NCBI GenBank assembly: GCA_051004015.1
Contig: JBPCKT010000154.1
Location: 1-64,000 of the forward strand
From: SXOA01 sp051004015
GTDB taxonomy: Bacteria; Planctomycetota; Planctomycetia; Pirellulales; Pirellulaceae
Length of the DNA stretch: 64,000 nucleotides
Reading direction: 5' to 3'
Below the pieces are notes generated by a model. The model was not told the origin of the DNA. It saw only the letters and a program-made list of their open reading frames with translations, and ran no database searches. Within the stretch, counting starts at the first letter, position 1. Each line of letters opens with the position of its first letter. The translations under genes and the position numbers were made by a program. Shown in pieces: positions 51,587-59,970 of this stretch.

Positions 51587-53341
51587 CTACAGACTCCGCA
51601 GGAACTCCACCAGGTCTTGCACTTCATCCGGCGTGTACGCCGCATCGCCTGGGTGCTTTCGCTGCGTGAAAACTTCCTCCAGCGTTTTCCCGGAGCCGTC
51701 GTGGAAGAATGGGCCGCGGTGGGAGAGGCCGCGCAGGCTGGGAGGATTGAAACGGACGTTTCCTTCTTTGTCCTTCAGGCCGACGTCGTAGGTTTCCGGC
51801 GTGGTGTAGTTCGGCGGGGCGTGGCAGCGGGCGCAGTCGTGCTGCTCGAAGATTTTTTGCCCGCGGGCGACGGCAGCTTTGTCCTGCGTGCCGCGTAAGA
51901 CGTCGAGCGGCAGTGGCAGTTCGAGCGTGTCGAGATAGGCGGCGATGGACTGGACCTGATTCTCCTGCGGAGCCTCGTCGGACTGCATGGTCTTTTCCAG
52001 ACTGCTGCGGATTTGCGTGGCGAAGTCTTTCGCTTTGCCGTTCCAGGCGTACGGAGCGGTGTCCTTTTGCCCCAGCAACGAGAGAACCCGCTTGGGCGCA
52101 CCAAACGACAAGTCGCTGAGGTTGTCGTTGAGCTGCCCATTGGCGTGTCCATTGGTGTGGCAACTGTGGCAGCTCAGCCAGCCGTCATGGGAAAGGGTGG
52201 CGTCGTGGAACAGGACCTCGCCTTGTTGAATTTGGGTCAGCTCGGTCTGCTTGCCCAGGTTGATGGTGGCGGTCGTTTCGCGGTCCGCCAGGCTGACGAC
52301 GGAGAGCGAATCGTCGTACATGTTGGCGACAAACGCGACGTTGCCATCCGGCGCTATCTTCACCGCCACCGGCCGCTTCCCGACCGGCACGCGATAGAGG
52401 CTGAAATCATCCTCCTTGCCGAGCGTGACGTGGTTGATGCCGGAAAGCGTGACGACGACAGCGCCGGCAGCGGAGACATCGAGCCCGCCGGGGTCACCCG
52501 AGCCTTTGCCCGGCTCGCCGAGCGGGTGCATGTGAGCCCCGTGGTACAACTCCTTGCCGCCGGCCAGGGCCGATTCCACCTTCAGCCAGCGGAGGTCGTT
52601 GGACATCAGCATCCCCCAGTGGACGTCATTCTGAATGGTGTGAGCCAGGTCGTTGAGCATCTGATGGGCGACGAGGATTTTCTGGCCATCGTGGCTCATA
52701 CCGAGGCCGCGGATGTTGTGGCCGGGAAACTCCTTGGAGACTTGCAGCGTTAGGTCCACCGGATCAAGGAACGCCAACCGACCGGCGAAGGCGTCCGCCA
52801 CGGCCAGCTTGTTTTCCTTGGGGAGCAGCGTTTGCTCGCGTGGGGCAAACGAAAGATCCACCTGCTTCGCCAGGACCAACGGCTGGTTGGCATCATCCTT
52901 GATATCGATGGCGGACAGGCGGCGGGACCAGAGGGAAGCGACGAAGCAGCGCTTGCCATCCGCTGTCGCGATAATGCTGACTGGGTGGGGACTAACCGGC
53001 AGCCGCTGGACGACTTTCAATTGATTCGCGGGTTCGATCTTCAGCAGGATGACTTCGTGGGCCGCTTCATCGGTTGCGAGCAGCAGGTTCCGCTGCGGGA
53101 GGATTGCCAGGCTGGAAAGCATTTTGCCTGCGGCAACTTCGCTTACGACCTTCTTATCCGCCGCCTCAACGACCGAAATCGAGCCGCTCTGCTGGTTGGC
53201 GACATACAGAGTCTTGCCATCGCCCGAAAACTGCAGCGCCACCGGCCGCCGCAGCATCGTGCGGCTCATCAGCGGCTCGGCGGCTTGCATCTGCGACGTA
53301 AGCAGCGGGGCCAAAAGGAAGATGCCAAGGCGGAATCGCAT
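51587..53341 (-). CDS. Secreted beta-propeller cytochrome c (two haem motifs)
   Basis: 584 aa from the ATG at 53341; a longer frame to 53389 is open but less likely. Signal peptide MRFRLGIFLLAPLLTSQMQA. Residues about 20-370 form YncE/40-residue YVTN-type propeller repeats (GKTLYVANQQSGSISVVEAADKK; GNVAFVANMYDDSLSVVSL). C-terminal haem motifs CHSCH at about 391 and CARCH at about 503, each within a di-haem cytochrome peroxidase/MauG-like layout (RGQKIFEQHDCARCH; SLRGLSHRGPFFHDG). Likely periplasmic electron transfer. Confidence 0.86.
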   Translation of the reverse strand: MRFRLGIFLLAPLLTSQMQAAEPLMSRTMLRRPVALQFSGDGKTLYVANQQSGSISVVEAADKKVVSEVAAGKMLSSLAILPQRNLLLATDEAAHEVILLKIEPANQLKVVQRLPVSPHPVSIIATADGKRCFVASLWSRRLSAIDIKDDANQPLVLAKQVDLSFAPREQTLLPKENKLAVADAFAGRLAFLDPVDLTLQVSKEFPGHNIRGLGMSHDGQKILVAHQMLNDLAHTIQNDVHWGMLMSNDLRWLKVESALAGGKELYHGAHMHPLGEPGKGSGDPGGLDVSAAGAVVVTLSGINHVTLGKEDDFSLYRVPVGKRPVAVKIAPDGNVAFVANMYDDSLSVVSLADRETTATINLGKQTELTQIQQGEVLFHDATLSHDGWLSCHSCHTNGHANGQLNDNLSDLSFGAPKRVLSLLGQKDTAPYAWNGKAKDFATQIRSSLEKTMQSDEAPQENQVQSIAAYLDTLELPLPLDVLRGTQDKAAVARGQKIFEQHDCARCHAPPNYTTPETYDVGLKDKEGNVRFNPPSLRGLSHRGPFFHDGSGKTLEEVFTQRKHPGDAAYTPDEVQDLVEFLRSL

Positions 53342-53441
53342 CAGGTTACCGGAAAGTAGGGCGGGAAGTACAGGCGGGAAGTGACCCACTTAGTTTGGCA
53401 CATCCTGGCGCGGCGAACAAGAGAAAAGAGCCTTCTGTGCT

Positions 53442-54110
53442 CTAATCGCCGTGCTCCGCATTGATCTGGTCCAGTTGGTCCAGCATGGCCTTTACGCTGG
53501 GTCGGTCCGAAAGGGATTGGCCGACATAGGCGAACCGGACTTCTCCCTGCTTGTCGAGGATGTACGTTGCCGGTTTGGAGAGGTCGGCGCGGATGCCCAG
53601 GGCGTCGACGGCTTCGAGGTTGAGATCCAGGAGAAGCGGGAAGGGAGCATCGGCGGCGGTTTTCTTATCTCCCTGCACGCGGGCGGCAAAGGTATCGAGG
53701 GCCCCTTCGTCGGATTTGCGAACGATCGGGAACACGACCAGCACCTCCGCATTCCGCTGTTTGAACTTGCCGTAATTGGCAATCAGCCGCGAAGTCTGCG
53801 TGGAGCAGAAGGTGCAGATATTTCCGAGCGACTTGCCGTCCACCTGCTTCTCGCTCCCCACATAGCCCCGGGTGACGACGAGCACCAGATTGGATTTGCC
53901 TCGGTAGGAAGCGAGATCCACCTTCTTGCCGTCCGAGTCCACGAAGGAGAGGTCGCCCAGCTCGGACGATTTTGGCTCGCTGTTTGGCCTGGCGTCGTCC
54001 TTGAATTTGATGAGCGGGCCCGCATCGCCGGGCAAGGTGGACGTGCCGCAACCGACGGGGAGAAGTGCAAAACCCGCAAGGATACAGGTATTCCAATGAA
54101 TGAGGTGCAT
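53442..54110 (-). CDS. Redoxin lipoprotein (AhpC/TSA-like)
   Basis: 222 aa. Lipobox LLPVGCGTST at about 17-22. Thioredoxin-fold peroxiredoxin-like domain: LGDLSFVDSDGKKVDLASYRGKSNLVLVVTRG, then ICTFCSTQTS with a CxxC pair, and a closing strand region SKPATYILDKQGEVRFAYVG. A membrane-anchored envelope thiol reductase or peroxidase. It is in a minus-strand run with a thioredoxin-like gene and a GDSL hydrolase. Confidence 0.8.
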   Translation of the reverse strand: MHLIHWNTCILAGFALLPVGCGTSTLPGDAGPLIKFKDDARPNSEPKSSELGDLSFVDSDGKKVDLASYRGKSNLVLVVTRGYVGSEKQVDGKSLGNICTFCSTQTSRLIANYGKFKQRNAEVLVVFPIVRKSDEGALDTFAARVQGDKKTAADAPFPLLLDLNLEAVDALGIRADLSKPATYILDKQGEVRFAYVGQSLSDRPSVKAMLDQLDQINAEHGD

Positions 54111-54159
54111 CCGGCCATTCTAACAACGAGGGGGACTTCGGCCAGCATTGAGAGCGTGC

Positions 54160-54969
54160 TCAGTACTCAGTTCTCAGTACATCAAGCCGCGACTGGCCTT
54201 CCACCTCCACCACCACGACACAAGCCTCGTCGGCTGCCTCCTCCAGACGCACTTCCAACCGGGCACCAAAGGGTTGGGGGTTAGTAATCGCCACGGTCGC
54301 GCTGGGGCCGTCCGTCACTTCCGCCACCAGCTCGGGCATTCCGCTCAGCGGCGGGCAGAAGGCTACGTGTGCGACTGCAATTCTCTGACGCGGGGAGAAC
54401 GATATGCGGAGCATGACGGTGACCCGCTCCTGTTCCCCTTCGCGAAATCGTGTGATTTGCTGGAACACATCGTTCGGCAAAGAACCGTCGCCAGCTTCAA
54501 CTTCGCTTTCCGCGATCGGCCCAGCAACAGCTCTTGGCGGGACAGAGCTTCGGGCGACCGGATGCTTGAGGGCTGAGTACGCTGTCCACCACCAGGCCGC
54601 TTCCCCCGTAAGAAAGGCCAGCCATGTCAGCATCAACGCCCAACTAGCCGTGCCCGGCAGCGATAACGCACAGAGAAACATCAAGAGCGCGATCCCGGGC
54701 AATGCCGGAGCGACCAGAGCCCAGGATGATTCCTGCCTGCCCCGCGCCTGCCATCCTAACCGCCACCCCAGCCCCAGCAGAATTACCAATCCTGTGACGG
54801 CCAGCAGCGAGAAGCCTTCCAGCGGCTGGACCAACGCTCCGGCCAACCGCCTCGCCAGAAGCAGTAACACCACAACCCAAAACGCCGCCAGCCCGCTCAT
54901 CAAGAGAGCTGTCAACAGATCCCTTCGCAGCGCAGGCCAAGGCACTGGTACAACTCTCGCGCTCTCCAT
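54160..54969 (-). CDS. Membrane protein of unknown function
   Basis: 269 aa. Four hydrophobic helices in the first half (about 20-42, 54-72, 86-104, 110-132), then a hydrophilic C-terminal domain (GDGSLPNDVFQQITRFREGEQERVTV ... GARLEVRLEEAADEACVVVVEVEGQS) with beta character. Not recognised. 22 bases after the GDSL gene stop. Confidence 0.65.
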   Translation of the reverse strand: MESARVVPVPWPALRRDLLTALLMSGLAAFWVVVLLLLARRLAGALVQPLEGFSLLAVTGLVILLGLGWRLGWQARGRQESSWALVAPALPGIALLMFLCALSLPGTASWALMLTWLAFLTGEAAWWWTAYSALKHPVARSSVPPRAVAGPIAESEVEAGDGSLPNDVFQQITRFREGEQERVTVMLRISFSPRQRIAVAHVAFCPPLSGMPELVAEVTDGPSATVAITNPQPFGARLEVRLEEAADEACVVVVEVEGQSRLDVLRTEY

Positions 54970-54991
54970 GCTTGATGCTCTCCCTCCTTGC

Positions 54992-55870
54992 CTACTTCTC
55001 CCCCAGCACCGCCTGCTTCACTTCCCCAATCTTCTTGACACTCAGCCAACCTCGCAGCAAGTAGCCGCTCGTTGCCAGATTCTCCTGCGTCGGCTCAGCC
55101 GAGGAGTTCACTCTTTCGTTCCCCGCCGACGGATGCGCATCGTTCTTGTTCAGCAATGTGCCGTTCCAATCCTTCGGGCGGCGGAGCAGGATTTCTTTCT
55201 CGTAGTCGATCAAGGGCAAGCTGTGCTTCTTGGCCAGGCTGCGCAGGCCGTCATTATATTTCGCGCTGGCCTCCGGCTGGCCGAAGTACGGAGGAATGGT
55301 CAATAGTATGCAAATGGAGCCCGCATCCGAAATCGTGCTCACGGCTTTTTCAACGTCTGCCAGATAGTCATCCGTCTTTCGCCCCTGAGCCACGTCGTTG
55401 GTGCCGATCATCAGCACCACCATCTGCGGCTGGTACTTCTTGAGTAGTTCCGCCAGCGCCGGCAGCTTCTGCTTGCCGCCCGCCAGCAATTCGTCGGCCC
55501 GCATGCCTCCTGCCGCGGTATGCGAGCGGCCGCCATCGGGATGATCGAACCGAGCCAGAAACCAGCCGTCTGTTTCGTCGTCCGCGCCGCAGTGCATCCA
55601 CTTCAGCAGGGCCTTATCTCCTTCGCTCTGCCCTTTGCCGAAGCGGGCCCACTGGCCATACGGATTGGCATGAGTGACAGAGTCCCCCACGTGCAACACC
55701 ACTCCCGGCCGCCCCCGGAACTTCTCCGCCACCTTGCGCATCGCGGGGGCGTATTCCCAGTCCTGCGGGAGCGGCTTCGGCTCCGCGGCCATCGAAACGG
55801 AAACGAGTTCCAACGACAGCGTCAGGCACAAGCCAATGCAGCACATACGATTTGAAAAGTTCGCTTTCAT
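54992..55870 (-). CDS. Secreted SGNH/GDSL hydrolase
   Basis: 292 aa. Signal peptide (CCIGLCLTLSLELVSVSMAAEP). Block I GVVLHVGDSVTHANPYG (nucleophile Ser), block III MVVLMIGTNDVAQG, block V NKNDAHPSAG (Asp/His). A typical periplasmic or cell-surface ester hydrolase. Start codon overlaps the thioredoxin-like gene stop (ATGA), so translation is coupled. Confidence 0.85.
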   Translation of the reverse strand: MKANFSNRMCCIGLCLTLSLELVSVSMAAEPKPLPQDWEYAPAMRKVAEKFRGRPGVVLHVGDSVTHANPYGQWARFGKGQSEGDKALLKWMHCGADDETDGWFLARFDHPDGGRSHTAAGGMRADELLAGGKQKLPALAELLKKYQPQMVVLMIGTNDVAQGRKTDDYLADVEKAVSTISDAGSICILLTIPPYFGQPEASAKYNDGLRSLAKKHSLPLIDYEKEILLRRPKDWNGTLLNKNDAHPSAGNERVNSSAEPTQENLATSGYLLRGWLSVKKIGEVKQAVLGEK

Positions 55871-56463
55871 CCCTTCACGCCCACCGGGTCAAAATATGCC
55901 GGCTCGTTCGCGGGTCGCCATTTGATGTTGCAGCCGATGCTGGGGGTTTGCTTCTCCAGAGGAGGCTTTCCGGCCAGGACGGCGTCGAGAGCGGCCCGCA
56001 AGTCTTCCCCCGTCACCGGCTTGCCGTTGCCGGGCCGGCTGGAATCGAGTTGCCCGCGGTAGACGAGCTTGCGCTGCTTATCGAACAGGAAGAAGTCCGG
56101 CGTGCAGGCCGCGCCGTAGGCCTTGGCCACCTCCTGCGTCTCGTCATAAAGGTAGGGGAATGGATAGGCGCGTTCTTCGGCCTCGTGGATCATCCGCTCC
56201 GGCGAATCCTCCGGGTGGGCGGCTGCGTCGTTGCTGTTGATGCCGACCATCGCCACCCCTTTGGGCATGTAGTCGAGGCCGACGCGAGCCAGCTCGAGGG
56301 CGACGTGCTTTACAAAGGGACAATGGTTGCACATAAAGACCACGAGGTACGCCCGGGCGTCCTCGAAATCGGAAAGCCCCACGGTTCTCCCATCCACATT
56401 GACCAGGGAAAAATCCGGGGCCGTGGTGGCCAGCGGTTTCATCGTGCTTGCGGTCTTGACCAT
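55867..56463 (-). CDS. Thioredoxin-like/redoxin domain protein
   Basis: 198 aa. Redoxin domain with APDFSLVNVDGRTVGLSDFED and the CxxC pair in VVFMCNHCPFVKHVALELARVG (about 46-52), then GVAMVGINSNDAAAHPEDSPE and GAACTPDFFLFDKQRKLVYRGQLD. No signal peptide. A thiol-based reductase/peroxidase family common in planctomycetes. Couples translationally to the downstream hydrolase gene. Confidence 0.86.
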   Translation of the reverse strand: MVKTASTMKPLATTAPDFSLVNVDGRTVGLSDFEDARAYLVVFMCNHCPFVKHVALELARVGLDYMPKGVAMVGINSNDAAAHPEDSPERMIHEAEERAYPFPYLYDETQEVAKAYGAACTPDFFLFDKQRKLVYRGQLDSSRPGNGKPVTGEDLRAALDAVLAGKPPLEKQTPSIGCNIKWRPANEPAYFDPVGVKG

Positions 56464-56638
56464 GACTGATCCGAGATTCTCAAGAAAGGTAAGATGCGGG
56501 CGAATAATCCCTGCATCTTAGCCCGCTGCCGATTTTTGCTCCAGGGGCGCGACGGCTGGCTGAATTGCGGGAATATTCCCCCGGGCGGCAGTCTCTTATT
56601 CGTGGAGTTATGACCCTTGGTTTCAAGGAAATCGTCGC

Positions 56639-57358
56639 ATGTCGCAAGACGCCAAGCTGTACCCGCCGCCGAAGCCATATCCCGACGCCGGTTTACCTGC
56701 ACCGCCGTCGCGCTCGTGGGCGCCCTGCTTGATCGGCTGCGGCGTCACCGGCCTGGCTGTGCTGCTCATCTGCGGCGGGACGTTTTGGTATGTGACCGCC
56801 AACTTCAAGAACATCGCCACAAACCTGGCCGCTTCGGCAGCCAAGCAATCCGTCGATGCCTCCGAGATGCGGGCGGAAGACAAGAAGGAGCTCAACGCTC
56901 AAATCGACCGGGTGGCTGAGGGCTTCAAGAAAGACAAGATCAATGGCCAGGAGCTGGGAAAAATCATGGAGGGGCTGACCAAGTCTCCGCTGTTCGTGGT
57001 GCTCATCGTTTACGGCGTCACGCACGAGTACATCAACCGTCCCGGGCAGGACGCCGACGTGAAGGCGGAGGCCGAGCGGACGCTCCAGCGAATCGCCCGT
57101 GGCACCGCCGAAGGAAAAATCAAAGGAGAGGATCTGGAGAAGCCGTTCTCCGCCATTTCCCAGGACCCCAATCAGCCGATGCAACCGGGTCAGCCTCCGC
57201 AAACCAAACAGCAGCTCAGCGACGAGGACCTGAAGAAGTTCCTGGCGGAACTAAAGGTGCTGGCCGACGAGAAAGAGATTCCCGACGAGCCCTACGAGCT
57301 GAACGTGGGGAAAGAGGTGAAGCGGATCGTCGACGAGGCAGTGCCGGGAAAGCTCTAG
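56639..57358 (+). CDS. Single-helix membrane protein of unknown function
   Basis: 239 aa. Pro-rich cytoplasmic N-terminus, one membrane helix at about 29-52 (PCLIGCGVTGLAVLLICGGTFWYV), then a mainly helical charged domain (ASEMRAEDKKELNAQIDRVAEGF; TLQRIARGTAEGKIKGEDLEKPFSAI) and a final helical segment. Convergent with the DUF1549 gene with only 5 bases between the stop codons. Family not recognised. Confidence 0.68.
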   Translation: MSQDAKLYPPPKPYPDAGLPAPPSRSWAPCLIGCGVTGLAVLLICGGTFWYVTANFKNIATNLAASAAKQSVDASEMRAEDKKELNAQIDRVAEGFKKDKINGQELGKIMEGLTKSPLFVVLIVYGVTHEYINRPGQDADVKAEAERTLQRIARGTAEGKIKGEDLEKPFSAISQDPNQPMQPGQPPQTKQQLSDEDLKKFLAELKVLADEKEIPDEPYELNVGKEVKRIVDEAVPGKL

Positions 57359-57363
57359 CCGCG

Positions 57364-59952
57364 TCAATGGACCAATAGAAAATCCTTGCTGTTGAGCAGT
57401 GCCCACATCAAATCCTGAGCCGCTTCGTTTTTCTTGTCGCCGTAGGAAGCCAGGAAGTCCACGCCGAGCTTCAGCTCCGCGGGACTGGGGCTGCGGGCGA
57501 TGGACCAGAGGTATAGCTCCGTGACAAGTTGGTCATCGGGGATCTTCTGGGCGAAGAGCAGCGCGGGACGGGCGGCTGGATTTTGCACGCGCCCCAAGAT
57601 GCTGTTGCCATTGAGGAAGTGTAACGCTTGCAGCATGTTGGAAGTGTTGTCCCGTTCGCATTCGCAGGCTTCCATCCGCTGCGGCTTGCCGAACAGGCTG
57701 AGGAACGGGCTATCCACATTAGCGTCGGGAAGTTGCGCCGCCCGGAACCCACCGGGTGCGCCGCCGATGTTCTCGGGAACCGCGGACGCCTGCACCAGGC
57801 AATCGAGCAGCGACTCCGCCGGCACCCGCCGTGGAATGCTGTGCGAAAAGTTGAGCTGGTCATTCTTGTTCGATGGCATGGGGACGCTGGTCCGCTGATA
57901 GGTCTGCGACGTGACAATCCGCCGCATCAAGTGCCGCACATCAAACTTGTGCTCGACAAAATCCTTGGTGAGCGCTTCGAGCAGCGCCGGATTAATCGGC
58001 GGATTGGTGCTGCGGATGTCGTCCACCGGCTCGATGATGCCGCGATGAAAGAAGTAGCTCCAAATGCGGTTGACGACACCGCGGGCGAAGAAGGGATTTT
58101 CCGCTGCCGTCAGCCATTTCGCATACGCTTCGCGGCGGTCCATATTCGCGGCCAGCTCCGGTGTTGCGCCCCCCAAGAACTTTGGAGTCTGCGCCTGGCC
58201 GGAGCGGGGATTCGTGGCGAAGCCCCCCGCGAGGTTCACCTGCACCATCTTGGCGTTGCCGATCCCCGGCAATCGCGGATCGGGCCGGTTGCTGACCTGG
58301 CTGAAGAAGCTGGCGACGCCGTAGTAATCGGCCTGGGTCCAATTCTCCAGCGGGTGCGTGTGGCAGCGGGCACAGAGCATCCGCACGCCGCAGAAGACCT
58401 GCGTCGTCCGCTCCACGGTGTCATTGGTGTCCTTGCTGACGGCGAAGAACGCGCTGGCCGGATCATCGGCCGCTCCGCCGCGGGCAGTGAGAATCTTGCG
58501 GCAGAACTCATCCAGCGGCATGTTCGCGGAGACGGCATCCCGCAGGAACTCGCGGAACAGGAACACGCCGGGTGAGCTCACCGCGTTGCGGCTGTTCTGC
58601 AACAGGTCTCCCCACTTCAGCGACCAGTGATCGACAAACTCCGGTCGCTCCAGCAGCGCGTCAACGATCTTCTCCCGCTTCTGCGGATCGGCATTCGCCA
58701 CGAACGCCCGGATTTCATCCGGCTTGGGCTGCACGCCGATGAGGTCGAGATAAACGCGGCGGAGGAACTCTTCATCCCCGGCCAGTGGCGAAGGGACAAT
58801 CTTCAGCCGGTTCAGCTTTTCGACAATCGGCTTATCCACCAGGCTTTCGGGGACCGGAGAAGGCGTGAAGTTCGACTCGATTCCCAGCACCATGACGCCG
58901 GTTGCCGCAAAGGTCCGCTCGTAGCGGGCCATGATGGCGGTTTCCCCCGCGTCGCCGGCCACGACCAGCCCTTCGCCATCGACCTCCGCATACAGGTTGT
59001 TGTTGGCGGTGAAAATGCCCATCCGGGTAACGTCGGCCATCGTGCCGTCCGTGTACGTCGCCATCAGTTGCAGGCGGTGCTTCTGGCCGAGCCGCAAAAC
59101 GAGCTTGTCGGGAATGAGCTTGATGCCAACGACACGGTTGGGATCGGCCAGATCGCTCGGCGTTCCTTGCTTGACCCAGGAGACGAGCATCTCATTAAGA
59201 AGGCTGCCCTTCTTGAAACGGACGCCTCCTTCGTGTGGCATGGCTCCATTCGGCTTGGCAATCAGTAGGCTCGCCTCGGGCACGCCGATGTTCACCCGGC
59301 GGCCGAAGAATTCCTTGCTGATGGCGCCATAATCCAGTTCCGGGTCCGAGCCGCGGAGCGAGAGCTTGAAGCCGTTCTTCCCCAGCGAGTAGCCATGGCA
59401 GGCCCCCGAGTTGCAGCCGGCTTTGGAGAGGACCGGCATCACTTCATGCCGAAAGCTCCGCGGCAGCTCGGCGGGGGGGAGTTGGACTTTGATCGGGACG
59501 CTGAGCGTTTGTCCGGCGACGACTGCGGTGAGCTGTGTATCGCCGTTGGCGACAGGCCGGACCAAACCCCTGTCATCGAGGACGGCGATTTTGGGATCGG
59601 CAATCGTGAGCTGCGCTTGTGTTCGCAGGTCCAGCGAATAGGCGTCGGCGGAAGCGCCGAGCAGTTGAACGGATTGAACCTGGCGATGATGGCGGAAATC
59701 GATGGCGGCGGGATGAGCCGTGATGGGGCCGGCGGGAGGCGGGTCATCGGCAGCGAACAGCGGTGCTGCCATAGCAACGACTACCAACACTAACCCGACG
59801 CGTGAGCGAGGGACCAACCCTCTTGTTCCCACGCTCTGCGTGGGAACACACGGCTTTGCCGCTTCGCGGCCAAGGACGGGACGCAGAGCGTCCAGGACGC
59901 GCGTTCCCACGGAGACCGTGGGAACGAGGAGCTGGTTCTTCTTCGATTTCAT
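57364..59952 (-). CDS. Planctomycete DUF1549/DUF1553 protein with a repeat-built N-terminus
   Basis: 862 aa. A ribosome site (GGATAGGG) supports this ATG. A signal-peptide-like core (VGLVLVVVAMAAPLFAAD) is at about 52-70, but residues 8-50 are encoded by palindromic repeats. Then an Ig-like domain with a Cys-x4-Cys-His at 180-186 (CNSGACHGYSLGKN), DUF1549 (RRVYLDLIGVQPKPDE) with a CARCHTHP haem-like motif, and DUF1553 (NPFFARGVVNRIWSYFFHRG). A planctomycete-specific envelope protein family, usually beside DUF1501, of unknown catalytic role. Confidence 0.92.
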   Translation of the reverse strand: MKSKKNQLLVPTVSVGTRVLDALRPVLGREAAKPCVPTQSVGTRGLVPRSRVGLVLVVVAMAAPLFAADDPPPAGPITAHPAAIDFRHHRQVQSVQLLGASADAYSLDLRTQAQLTIADPKIAVLDDRGLVRPVANGDTQLTAVVAGQTLSVPIKVQLPPAELPRSFRHEVMPVLSKAGCNSGACHGYSLGKNGFKLSLRGSDPELDYGAISKEFFGRRVNIGVPEASLLIAKPNGAMPHEGGVRFKKGSLLNEMLVSWVKQGTPSDLADPNRVVGIKLIPDKLVLRLGQKHRLQLMATYTDGTMADVTRMGIFTANNNLYAEVDGEGLVVAGDAGETAIMARYERTFAATGVMVLGIESNFTPSPVPESLVDKPIVEKLNRLKIVPSPLAGDEEFLRRVYLDLIGVQPKPDEIRAFVANADPQKREKIVDALLERPEFVDHWSLKWGDLLQNSRNAVSSPGVFLFREFLRDAVSANMPLDEFCRKILTARGGAADDPASAFFAVSKDTNDTVERTTQVFCGVRMLCARCHTHPLENWTQADYYGVASFFSQVSNRPDPRLPGIGNAKMVQVNLAGGFATNPRSGQAQTPKFLGGATPELAANMDRREAYAKWLTAAENPFFARGVVNRIWSYFFHRGIIEPVDDIRSTNPPINPALLEALTKDFVEHKFDVRHLMRRIVTSQTYQRTSVPMPSNKNDQLNFSHSIPRRVPAESLLDCLVQASAVPENIGGAPGGFRAAQLPDANVDSPFLSLFGKPQRMEACECERDNTSNMLQALHFLNGNSILGRVQNPAARPALLFAQKIPDDQLVTELYLWSIARSPSPAELKLGVDFLASYGDKKNEAAQDLMWALLNSKDFLLVH
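59786..59813. repeat. 28-base dispersed repeat inside the DUF1549 gene
   Basis: AACAC...GAGGGA matches the reverse complement of 23096-23123 at 24 of 28 positions. In the gene it encodes VPRSRVGLVL, the n-region and start of the hydrophobic core of the signal peptide. Confidence 0.82.
59824..59926. repeat. Multi-hairpin palindromic element inside the DUF1549 gene
   Basis: Two perfect hairpins, 59824-59848 (11-bp stem, loop tct) and 59902-59926 (11-bp stem, loop aga), both with stems containing GTTCCCAC/GTGGGAAC, flank smaller palindromes (gccgc-ttc-gcggc and gcgtcc-a-ggacgc). About 100 bases, in frame, encoding part of the N-terminus of the protein. Confidence 0.88.
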
Positions 59953-59970
59953 GATATCCCTATCCTGTCC

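Noticed and set aside
22269..59926. Repeats as possible CRISPR arrays
   Set aside because: Copies are scattered, differ in length and family, and are not regularly spaced with unique spacers; no cas genes.
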